From the NCBI GenBank assembly GCA_902783765.1, contig CACZSB010000190.1, forward strand, positions 1 through 5,977: 5,977 nucleotides of DNA, in the 5' to 3' direction. Positions 1 to 5,285 of the stretch are shown here, in pieces; within the stretch, counting starts at the first letter, position 1, and every line of letters begins with the position of its first letter. This DNA is from an uncultured Lachnospiraceae bacterium. GTDB lineage: Bacteria; Bacillota; Clostridia; Lachnospirales; Lachnospiraceae. The notes beneath the pieces were generated by a model. That model was not told the origin of the DNA. It ran no database searches and saw only the letters and a list, made by a program, of their open reading frames with translations. The position numbers and the translations under genes are program-made.

Positions 1-1131
1 CCTGGTCCGATTGCTTTCCACGATGGCCTGGATCAGGTTTTCCGGAACCCCTTGGTAGTTCGCCAATAACTGTTTGGTGTCCTTGGGCAGGCAATAGCCG
101 CCATAACCGAAGGAAGGGTTGTTGTAGTAGTCCCCTACCCTCGGATCCAGACAAACTCCCTTGATGATCGGTGCTGTCTGAAGCCCCTTAACTTCCGCAT
201 AGGTATCAAGCTCGTTGAAGTAAGAGACGCGGAGAGCCAGATAAGTATTCACAAACAGCTTTGTGGCCTCCGCCTCAGTATATCCCATGAAGAGTGTTTC
301 AATAGGATTTTTAATGGCTCCCTGCTGGAGAAGCCCGGCAAAAATCTCTGCCACCGCCCTTGTTTTTTCATCACATCCCACAATAATACGGGAGGGATAG
401 AGGTTATCGTAGAGGGCTTTGCTTTCCCGCAAAAACTCCGGGCTGAAGAGGACATTGTCCATCTCCATCTTCTCCCGTATGTGGACGGTATAACCGACCG
501 GGATGGTGGACTTGATAACAAGAGTCGGCTTGGTTTCCCAATCTGCGGTGGCTTTTTTGATGAGCGATAGAACCTCTTCAACAGCGGAACAGTCAAAGAA
601 GCCTTGCTTGGGATCGTAATTCGTCGGCGCAGCAATGATGATAAAATCCGCATCGGCATAGGCAGCAGCGCCATCTGTAGTAGCCGTAAGCTTAAGGGGC
701 CGCTTGCCCTTTTTGGCTTCGTCTAGGTATTTCTCGATATATTCATCCTGGATGGGAGAGATATACCGCTTGAGCATCTCCACCTTCTCAGGGACAATAT
801 CCACTGCCGTGACCTGATTGTGCTGGGCCAGAAGAACAGCCAGGGAAAGGCCCACATATCCGGTACCCGCCACAGCAATTTTGTAGGATTTTTCTACTGT
901 GTTTGGAATAGTCGTGGCCGTGTCCACAAACATATCCGTTGGATCAAAGTTCAACACTTCACCCAAGGCCTGAAGCTGTTCGATGGACGGGATATAATCC
1001 AGTGATTCGAGCCTGGAAAGCAAGCTGCGATTGACTCCTGTAGCTTTTGACAGCTGTGCCTGGGTGATTTTCATGGCCTTGCGGCGGGAGACAACAGTGT
1101 CGGCAAGGAGCTGGAGCGATAATTTCTTCAT
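1..1131 (-). CDS. ugd: XRE-type HTH domain fused to UDP-glucose 6-dehydrogenase (3' end beyond window)
   Basis: The 377 visible residues have no stop. Residues about 8-66 form a Cro/C1 (XRE) helix-turn-helix, with ITQAQLSKATGVNRSLLSRLE at its core (residues 22-42). After a linker (about 67-82) comes a UDP-glucose dehydrogenase: the Rossmann motif GTGYVGL at 89-95, KSTIPVG at 207-213, SPEFLRESKALYDNL at 230-244, and GYGGYCLPKD at 342-351. By family knowledge the catalytic residues are Lys291, Asn295, Cys347 and Asp351, and all are present. The enzyme oxidises UDP-glucose to UDP-glucuronate with two NAD+ in the cytosol, feeding capsule or exopolysaccharide synthesis. It resembles the short E. 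coli Ugd (about 388 residues); about 95 C-terminal residues should lie off the left edge, giving a full length near 470. The start follows AGGAGG by 5 nt. The N-terminal DNA-binding domain is unusual for this enzyme. Related nucleotide-sugar dehydrogenases are possible, but the catalytic domain call is firm. Confidence 0.93.
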   Translation of the reverse strand, partial: MKKLSLQLLADTVVSRRKAMKITQAQLSKATGVNRSLLSRLESLDYIPSIEQLQALGEVLNFDPTDMFVDTATTIPNTVEKSYKIAVAGTGYVGLSLAVLLAQHNQVTAVDIVPEKVEMLKRYISPIQDEYIEKYLDEAKKGKRPLKLTATTDGAAAYADADFIIIAAPTNYDPKQGFFDCSAVEEVLSLIKKATADWETKPTLVIKSTIPVGYTVHIREKMEMDNVLFSPEFLRESKALYDNLYPSRIIVGCDEKTRAVAEIFAGLLQQGAIKNPIETLFMGYTEAEATKLFVNTYLALRVSYFNELDTYAEVKGLQTAPIIKGVCLDPRVGDYYNNPSFGYGGYCLPKDTKQLLANYQGVPENLIQAIVESNRTR

Positions 1132-1136
1132 GATTA

Positions 1137-1142
1137 CCTCCT
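1137..1142 (-). promoter_or_regulatory. Ribosome-binding site of the HTH-dehydrogenase gene
   Basis: A perfect AGGAGG on the minus strand lies 5 nt before the ATG at 1131. It fixes the start, so the HTH domain is part of the translated protein and not an upstream gene. Operator-like site O2 (1143-1161) abuts it directly. Confidence 0.85.
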
Positions 1143-1161
1143 GCGTCGCTTAAAACAACAC
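1143..1161 (-). promoter_or_regulatory. Operator-like site O2 in the 5' leader of the HTH-dehydrogenase gene
   Basis: On the minus strand this reads GTGTTGTTTTAAGCGACGC. It differs at only 3 of 19 positions from the core of site O1 (GTGTTGTTTAAAGCAACAC, 1287-1305). One half, GTGTTG, is exact; the other half is degraded. It lies downstream of the predicted transcription start and touches the RBS, where a bound repressor could block elongation. Binding by the gene's own HTH domain is inference. Confidence 0.5.
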
Positions 1162-1197
1162 TCAGTAAGCGGCGGGATTATCCATTGAAACAGGGAT

Positions 1198-1226
1198 ATG
1201 ATAGCAGAATCGCGGATGAGAAACAA
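1198..1226 (-). promoter_or_regulatory. Sigma-A-type promoter of the HTH-dehydrogenase gene
   Basis: On the minus strand, the -35 is TTGTTT (1221-1226), the spacer is 17 nt, and the -10 is TATCAT (1198-1203) preceded by TGC, an extended -10. Transcription should start near 1191, giving a leader of about 60 nt that contains O2. O1 would lie about 95-115 bp upstream of the start. Confidence 0.6.
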
Positions 1227-1284
1227 GTAAAATGTGAGAAAAAGATATGATTATTTATGAATCAAGGGGCGATGCGAAAATGGA

Positions 1285-1312
1285 TTGTGTTGTTTAAAGC
1301 AACACATATAAT
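1285..1312 (+). promoter_or_regulatory. Divergent plus-strand promoter overlapping O1
   Basis: TTGTGT (1285-1290), a 16-nt spacer and a consensus TATAAT (1307-1312) point rightward, with a start near 1319. Dyad O1 occupies the entire spacer and five of the six -35 bases, an arrangement typical of a repressed promoter. No gene follows for over 300 nt, so the product would be a structured transcript or a long leader of the ATPase gene. A weak TATTAT on the opposite strand here lacks a good -35. Confidence 0.5.
1286..1306. promoter_or_regulatory. Operator-like dyad O1
   Basis: A perfect inverted repeat with 7-bp arms, TGTGTTG and CAACACA, is separated by TTTAAAG. Size and symmetry suit an XRE-family dimer. 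It is repeated imperfectly as O2, with centres 144 bp apart. The position over a divergent promoter and the second copy beside the RBS make a regulatory role likely. That the ligand is the adjacent HTH-dehydrogenase is inferred from proximity only. Confidence 0.6.
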
Positions 1313-1323
1313 AGAACACCATT

Positions 1324-1509
1324 CCTGCTTATACAGGATTCTATTTGAGTATTCCGGCTCCTGAGAGCCACTTCGTCCGTTATCGATATATAGAGCCACC
1401 CTTTACAATGACTTCACGGCATACGCCGAATTCATTGAAAGGGGGACACCAGATGTTCAAATAAGAAGATTTGCGGCAACGGGATTGGCCTCCAGGTTTC
1501 TCTCGTTGC
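1324..1509. other. Hairpin-rich non-coding stretch; possible structured RNA or mobile-element remnant
   Basis: Just downstream of the plus promoter there are four successive inverted repeats: CCTG/CAGG (1324-1337); GGCTC-CTGA-GAGCC (1356-1369); a long one pairing CCCTTT-A-CAATG (1399-1410) with CATTGAAAGGG (1433-1443), enclosing CGGC-ATAC-GCCG; and GCAACG/CGTTGC (1476-1481 with 1504-1509). A frame is open on the plus strand from 1315 to the TAA at 1462-1464 but has no convincing start. Within it, AAAGGGGG precedes an ATG (1453) that is followed by only two more codons, so it may be a decayed gene. I do not recognise a known RNA family. No gene is called here. Confidence 0.35.
1364..1399. repeat. 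Direct repeat AGAGCCAC, two copies 28 bp apart
   Basis: AGAGCCAC occurs at 1364-1371 and again at 1392-1399; on the minus strand it reads GTGGCTCT. Repeated short GTGGCTC-like units near an end are reminiscent of the multiple terminal repeats of IS21-family elements. No transposase or element boundary is visible, so the assignment is tentative. Confidence 0.3.
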
Positions 1510-1567
1510 AATCACACCTTTCTAGTGGACAAAAATGCGGCTACACGCAAAAAAAGTCAATATCCTA

Positions 1568-1596
1568 TTGAAATCCTGTCTGTTTTCGGGTATTAT
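1568..1596 (+). promoter_or_regulatory. Promoter of the AAA/DUF4143 ATPase gene
   Basis: TTGAAA (1568-1573), a 17-nt spacer and TATTAT (1591-1596) predict a start near 1603, about 50 nt before the ATPase ATG at 1653. This gives the ATPase its own promoter, so it need not depend on the upstream one at 1285-1312. Confidence 0.55.
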
Positions 1597-1637
1597 GCTA
1601 ATGAACAAAAATGCAAAAATCCGCAAAACCGTCCATT

Positions 1638-1643
1638 AGGAGG
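1638..1643 (+). promoter_or_regulatory. Ribosome-binding site deciding the ATPase start
   Basis: AGGAGG lies 9 nt before the ATG at 1653. An in-frame ATG at 1611 would add 14 residues but has no Shine-Dalgarno sequence and would sit only about 8 nt from the predicted transcription start. The 1653 start is preferred. Confidence 0.75.
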
Positions 1644-1652
1644 CGCGAAAAC

Positions 1653-2906
1653 ATGGTTATCAAAAGAGATATATACCTGAATAAGCTCATCAGCAAGAAG
1701 CACAATGGTCTGATCAAGGTTGTCACCGGCGTCCGGCGCTGCGGGAAATCTTATCTGCTTTTTAATCTTTTCAAGGACTATCTTCTCTCAGAGGGTGTGG
1801 ACAGAAAACACATTGTCGAAATCGCGTTTGATGCGTTTGAGAACAAGCGGCTGCAAGACCCTTATGTATTGATGCCTTATTTGAAAGAGCAGATTGCGGA
1901 CAGTGAAATGTACTACATTCTTCTTGACGAGATACAGCTTTTGGGTGAGTTTGAAGCTGTGCTCAACAGCCTTATCCGTATGGAGAATGTAGATGTGTAT
2001 GTGACCGGCAGCAATGCTAGATTTCTATCCAAGGATGTCATCACTGAGTTTCGAGGACGGGGCGATGAGATTCATATGTATCCACTTAGCTTTGCCGAGT
2101 TTATGTCTGTCTATCCCGGCACAAAGCAGGATGGCTGGAATGAGTATATGATCTACGGCGGACTGCCCCTTGTGCTGCGGTCTGAACAGCCGGAAGAAAA
2201 GATCGCATTCCTGAAATCCCTTTTTGAAGAAACCTACATTTCGGACATTGTAGGAAGGCATAGAATCCGTAATCGCGCCGAGCTGGAGGATCTGCTGAAC
2301 ATCCTGTCCTCTGCCATCGGTTCTCTCACTAATCCTACCAAGCTGTCGGCTACCTTCAAAAGCGTTAAGCAAAAGACCATCAGTAAAACGACCATTACCA
2401 GATACATTGACTATTTGTGCGATGCATTCCTGGTTGACAAAGCCCTGCGCTATGACATTAAGGGAAAGAAGTATATTGATACCCCCGTGAAATACTATTT
2501 CACAGATATCGGGCTTCGCAATGCTCGGCTGAACTTTCGCCAGTTGGAGGAAACCCATACCATGGAGAACATCATTTTCAACGAGCTGAAAATCAGGGGC
2601 TTCAACATTGATGTCGGCGTAGTGGTGGTAAACGGCCAAAATAAAGACGGAAACAGCATCCGCAGCCAGCTTGAAATAGATTTCGTGTGTAACAAAGGTT
2701 CGAAGCGCTACTATATTCAGTCTGCCTACGCCATGCCGGATCAGGCGAAAATGGTGCAGGAACAGCGCTCTTTGATGCTGACCGGCGACGGCTTCAAGAA
2801 AATCATCATTACAAAGGATGCACCGGCTCCGTATTATAACGACAGCGGAGTGCTGGTTATGAGCATTTTTGATTTTATGCTAAACCCTTCAAGTCTGGAA
2901 CAATAA
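1653..2906 (+). CDS. ATP-binding protein, AAA_14 / DUF4143 family
   Basis: A complete 417-residue protein. The N-terminal ATPase domain has Walker A GVRRCGKS (26-33), Walker B YYILLDE with Asp92-Glu93, and a sensor-1-like TGSN (118-121). These are followed by FRGRGDEI (133-140) and the family signature YGGLP (168-172). Residues about 190-290 look like a winged-helix region. The C-terminal DUF4143 part carries ENIIFNEL (305-312) and LEIDFV (340-345), the remains of a PD-(D/E)xK-like fold. The usual lysine after the next strand is missing (YIQSAY, 354-359), so nuclease activity is doubtful. Members are about 380-450 residues, cytosolic, common in many copies in anaerobes, and their role is unknown; defence or mobile-element functions have been suggested but not established. 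It is a single gene with its own promoter and RBS, opposite in strand to both flanking genes. Family assignment is sure; function is not. Confidence 0.93.
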   Translation: MVIKRDIYLNKLISKKHNGLIKVVTGVRRCGKSYLLFNLFKDYLLSEGVDRKHIVEIAFDAFENKRLQDPYVLMPYLKEQIADSEMYYILLDEIQLLGEFEAVLNSLIRMENVDVYVTGSNARFLSKDVITEFRGRGDEIHMYPLSFAEFMSVYPGTKQDGWNEYMIYGGLPLVLRSEQPEEKIAFLKSLFEETYISDIVGRHRIRNRAELEDLLNILSSAIGSLTNPTKLSATFKSVKQKTISKTTITRYIDYLCDAFLVDKALRYDIKGKKYIDTPVKYYFTDIGLRNARLNFRQLEETHTMENIIFNELKIRGFNIDVGVVVVNGQNKDGNSIRSQLEIDFVCNKGSKRYYIQSAYAMPDQAKMVQEQRSLMLTGDGFKKIIITKDAPAPYYNDSGVLVMSIFDFMLNPSSLEQ

Positions 2907-2951
2907 GCGATAGAATACTGCCTGATTACCAAGGAAATCATAAACACTCAT
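2889..2951 (-). pseudogene. 20-codon ORF with promoter and RBS, possible stump of a truncated gene
   Basis: An ATG at 2951 on the minus strand opens a 20-codon frame, MSVYDFLGNQAVFYRLLFQT, ending in a TGA that lies inside the 3' end of the ATPase gene. It has GAGGAG 4 nt upstream and a well-formed promoter at 2999-3027. Such signals in front of so short a frame suggest the first codons of a once longer gene whose body was replaced, perhaps when the ATPase cassette arrived; the original reading would then end somewhere before 2907. It could also be a genuine microprotein or leader peptide. I do not recognise the peptide. Confidence 0.35.
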
Positions 2952-2970
2952 CGTTCTCCTCGAATTATCC

Positions 2971-2988
2971 GGCACTATTGCCACTTTT
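2971..2988 (+). terminator. Weak terminator-like hairpin after the ATPase gene
   Basis: GGCA-CTAT-TGCC (2971-2982) is followed by ACTTTTCTCT. The stem has only four pairs and the T-run is interrupted. It is the best candidate for ending the ATPase transcript but is weak. Confidence 0.25.
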
Positions 2989-2998
2989 CTCTAAAGTT

Positions 2999-3027
2999 AT
3001 TGTATCAATGCGCTTATTATCAATCAA
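2999..3027 (-). promoter_or_regulatory. Minus-strand promoter in front of the short ORF
   Basis: On the minus strand TTGATT (3022-3027), a 17-nt spacer and TACAAT (2999-3004) predict a start near 2992. The transcript would enter the 20-codon frame and then run antisense to the ATPase gene. Confidence 0.5.
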
Positions 3028-3148
3028 TAATATCTTTCGTTTGTTTTCGATTTTTTGTCACATTTACCGTTTTTTCTCTATTGAATATTTTGGGCGCACA
3101 GTGAACGACGCCGACGGTAGAACCCTTGCCCGGGAGCTTACTTCCCCC
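3028..3148. other. AT-rich to GC-rich transition between the short-ORF promoter and the synthetase-like gene
   Basis: No gene is supported here. The left part is T-rich on the plus strand (runs of six T at 3051-3056 and near 3071). From about 3091 it becomes GC-rich like the synthetase gene. No clear rho-independent terminator for the minus-strand synthetase transcript was found. Confidence 0.5.
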
Positions 3149-3166
3149 TCACTCTCCTTCCCGGGC
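3128..3166. repeat. Inverted repeat spanning the stop codon of the synthetase-like gene
   Basis: GCCCGGGA (3128-3135) and TCCCGGGC (3159-3166) form perfect 8-bp arms around a 23-nt loop that contains the TGA stop at 3149-3151. No T-run follows on the minus strand, so it is not a classical terminator; it could stabilise the mRNA 3' end. The arms are nearly self-palindromic (CCCGGG), so chance is a real alternative. Confidence 0.35.
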
Positions 3167-5128
3167 GCTCAGCTGCCACTCGGGTTTTTTGAAAAAATCC
3201 ACCCGGGGTTCCAGGAATTTCAGCTCATGTTCGGAAAGCCGGGGGATGAACTCGTCCAAGGGCTCTAAAATATGATCCCAGCTCCACAGGGATTCGTCCA
3301 CATTCAAGTATTCCCGGAACATTTCGCAGCCCCAGGGCGCAATGGGATGCAGCAGCACCGCCATAACCTTGCAGGAATACCAGGTATCAATCAGCAGCTG
3401 CTTCCAGGCGGCCCGGTCGTTATTTTTATCCGCCTCCCGGCTGCCGGCGGCCCAGTTTTTATTGATTTCCCGGATATACTCATCCAGCACATAGGAGATC
3501 CGATGGAATTCGTGATTATACATGTGCCGCTCGTACTCATAGACCTTGGCCTGGGCAAACGCCGCAATGTCCGGCGTCACCGTCCCTTCGGGGATCTTCC
3601 CCTCGAACATATTCTGGGTGGTGTAGAAGCAGGAGCGGATCAGGCGGTTGTACACATTGGTCAGAAGATTCCCTTCTTTTACCACCATGTCTGCTCCCAC
3701 CCGCTCTTCCTCAGGCATGTAAACCTGGGGCTTAAAGCCGGTAGATTTATTGGAAAGGCCCAGGGAAATAAAGTGCATCCTGAGCTGCTCCGGGGAATAA
3801 TGCTCCAGAAGCTCCGCCGCCATGGGGGGCTTGATCTCCGAGCTGGAGCTGGCTTTGGTATCCATAAAGAGGATGTGCCGATTGGGGATGATATGGGGGA
3901 TCCGGAGATTGCCCAGGGTCTTGAACATACCCATTTCCGCAATGCCGTAGAAATAAATATTGTCCTCCCCGATAAACTGGAACACCTGGGCATCCTCGTC
4001 ATTCCACCACTTCTGCCACTCATCATCGGGCCTGCCCTGGCGCTTGAGCAAAGTCCTGGTAAAGGAGATGGGGGCCCACAAAGATTCCGGCCACACCCAG
4101 AAGGTCAGATCCTTGGTCTCCTCAGTATCCGGCACCGGCACCCCCCATTCGCAATTCCCCGTAAGCCTGAAGGGCACCAGGGTCTTGCCGGCGGTGTAGT
4201 GGATATTTTTGCTCTCCAAAAGCTTCCGGGCCTTATCCCGGTCATCCAGGTTCTTAAAGCGCAGCAGCAGGGATTTCCGCTTTTCCTCATCCACCAGCTC
4301 ATGGGCCGGGAATTCCTTTAGGAAAGCTTCCACATCCAAATCTTCCAGATATTTCTTGGGAATATGCACGCAGGGATAATCCAGGAATTCCTCCATCACC
4401 GTCAGGGAATATTTCCGGGTGTTGGTCTCCCGCTTCAGCTCCTCCACATATTCCTTCATGAATTCGATATCATCCTCCAGCCGGTAATACCAGTTGGTCA
4501 CATTCCGGAAGGCGGGCTTTTTGCCGCTGACCACGGAAATGGGATCGATAAGCTCCTGGGGCATATACTGATGACCCAGGGAGCATTCATCCGCATAGGC
4601 CTTGTCGGACTGGCAGCCCGCAATGGGACAGCGGCCGATGACCTGGCGGCCGTTTAAAAAGACCCCGGCCTCCTCGTCGTAGAACTGAGGGGTGGACAGC
4701 ATTTCCAGGCCTCCCTTTTCCATAAGGCCCTCAAAAACCTCCGCGGAAACCAGATTGTGCATTTCGCAGCAGTCATCCAGGCCGGAAGCCCCGAAAATAT
4801 TCAGACTGATTCCGAATTTATCCAGGGTCACCTTCTGCTTAATATGGTTGCTCCGCACATATTCCTGGATGGACTTATCGTAGCCCTCTTCCACCAGCTT
4901 GCGGTGGCTCTCCAGGGCCGGGGAGCCGTAGCAGTCCGTGCCAGATACGAACAAGACATTTTCCTTGCCGATCCGGTCCCGCAAAAAGCGGGCAAATACA
5001 TCCGCATGGACATACATGCCCCCCACATGGCCGAAATGCAGTTCCTTATTGCCGTAGGGCATGCCCCCTGTGATCAGGGCTCTTTTGGGAAATACCGGTC
5101 TCTCATCGGGTCTGATTCTTTTAATCAT
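3149..5128 (-). CDS. Methionyl-tRNA-synthetase-like class I tRNA ligase with altered KMSKS loop
   Basis: 659 residues, complete. The catalytic core has the HIGH motif as HFGH (31-34), a zinc-knuckle-like segment (C167, C172, C182, H186), the MetRS-like stretch ELIDPISVVSG (192-202), and FIGEDNIYF (385-393). The anticodon-binding helices keep the Asn-x3-Arg pair (N494, R498) and a tryptophan (W559), which by comparison with E. coli MetRS (N391, R395, W461) recognise CAU. Oddities: the KMSKS loop reads KASSS (425-429), losing the second lysine; the residue matching E. coli His301 appears to be Tyr394; residues about 232-318 form a long insert; and there is no C-terminal Trbp111-type tRNA-binding domain. 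A normal MetRS charges tRNA-Met in the cytosol. Whether this is the cell's main MetRS, a divergent second copy or a repurposed ligase cannot be decided here, so no symbol is given. The RBS is weak (AAAGGG about 10 nt upstream). It diverges from murG. Confidence 0.88.
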   Translation of the reverse strand: MIKRIRPDERPVFPKRALITGGMPYGNKELHFGHVGGMYVHADVFARFLRDRIGKENVLFVSGTDCYGSPALESHRKLVEEGYDKSIQEYVRSNHIKQKVTLDKFGISLNIFGASGLDDCCEMHNLVSAEVFEGLMEKGGLEMLSTPQFYDEEAGVFLNGRQVIGRCPIAGCQSDKAYADECSLGHQYMPQELIDPISVVSGKKPAFRNVTNWYYRLEDDIEFMKEYVEELKRETNTRKYSLTVMEEFLDYPCVHIPKKYLEDLDVEAFLKEFPAHELVDEEKRKSLLLRFKNLDDRDKARKLLESKNIHYTAGKTLVPFRLTGNCEWGVPVPDTEETKDLTFWVWPESLWAPISFTRTLLKRQGRPDDEWQKWWNDEDAQVFQFIGEDNIYFYGIAEMGMFKTLGNLRIPHIIPNRHILFMDTKASSSSEIKPPMAAELLEHYSPEQLRMHFISLGLSNKSTGFKPQVYMPEEERVGADMVVKEGNLLTNVYNRLIRSCFYTTQNMFEGKIPEGTVTPDIAAFAQAKVYEYERHMYNHEFHRISYVLDEYIREINKNWAAGSREADKNNDRAAWKQLLIDTWYSCKVMAVLLHPIAPWGCEMFREYLNVDESLWSWDHILEPLDEFIPRLSEHELKFLEPRVDFFKKPEWQLSAREGE

Positions 5129-5161
5129 TACTTTCTATCCCTTTTTTTCTTTCTTTTCGTG

Positions 5162-5191
5162 ATTATACTCCCGAATTGGGGCAGAATTCAA
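5162..5191 (-). promoter_or_regulatory. Promoter of the synthetase-like gene
   Basis: On the minus strand TTGAAT (5186-5191), an 18-nt spacer and a consensus TATAAT (5162-5167) predict a start near 5155. The leader is only about 27 nt, too short for a T-box or S-box riboswitch, so tRNA- or SAM-sensing leader control is excluded for this promoter. Confidence 0.6.
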
Positions 5192-5204
5192 GCTTTCCCA
5201 AGGG

Positions 5205-5220
5205 AGCCTTTCGGCTTTTC
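5205..5220 (+). terminator. Short hairpin with T-rich tail between the divergent genes
   Basis: AGCC-TTTC-GGCT (5205-5216) is followed by TTTCTTT on the plus strand. On the minus strand the same sequence gives a GAAA tetraloop without a U-run. No plus-strand gene precedes it, so it may only block antisense read-through into murG; the four-pair stem makes it a weak call. Confidence 0.3.
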
Positions 5221-5231
5221 TTTACTTCTTT

Positions 5232-5262
5232 TTGTTAAAACTTAGGGAAAATATGATATGAT
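5232..5262 (+). promoter_or_regulatory. Tentative murG promoter
   Basis: TTGTTA (5232-5237) lies upstream of two overlapping TATGAT hexamers (5252-5257 and 5257-5262). The spacings are 14 and 19 nt, neither ideal, so the exact -10 is uncertain. Confidence 0.35.
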
Positions 5263-5271
5263 AAGCCCAGC

Positions 5272-5278
5272 AAAGGAG
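5272..5278 (+). promoter_or_regulatory. Ribosome-binding site of murG
   Basis: AAAGGAG lies 7 nt before the ATG at 5286 and fixes the start, which also places the glycine-rich loop at the expected distance from the N-terminus. Confidence 0.8.
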
Positions 5279-5285
5279 CGAAGCC

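Noticed and set aside
249..674. 141-codon minus-strand frame inside the dehydrogenase gene
   Set aside because: It is in another frame of the same strand as the dehydrogenase, whose conserved motifs cover the region; composition is Arg/Ser-rich shadow.
820..1005. 61-codon plus-strand frame
   Set aside because: It is antisense to the dehydrogenase Rossmann and linker coding sequence, with no RBS or family motif.
1408..1464. 18-codon plus-strand frame ending MFK, with AAAGGGGG before its internal ATG
   Set aside because: It lies inside the long hairpin and has no family match I recognise; kept only as a note under the hairpin region.
1532..1560. TGCG/CGCA stem with A/T runs as a terminator on the minus strand
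   Set aside because: It has only four pairs, and no minus-strand gene ends there.
1611..1652. Upstream in-frame ATG for the ATPase
   Set aside because: It has no RBS and lies about 8 nt from the predicted transcription start, whereas the ATG at 1653 has AGGAGG at 9 nt.
1471..1680. 69-codon plus-strand frame before the ATPase
   Set aside because: It starts at TTG without a Shine-Dalgarno sequence, runs through the ATPase promoter and RBS, and shows no recognisable domain.
2025..2639. 204-codon minus-strand frame
   Set aside because: It is an antisense shadow of the ATPase gene, which has clear family motifs throughout.
3272..4321. 349-codon plus-strand frame
   Set aside because: It is an antisense shadow of the synthetase-like gene; Pro/Gly/His-rich translation without motifs is a by-product of GC-rich codon use.
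4757..5245. 162-codon plus-strand frame reaching into the divergent promoter region
   Set aside because: It is antisense to the HFGH-bearing N-terminus of the synthetase-like protein and has no RBS.
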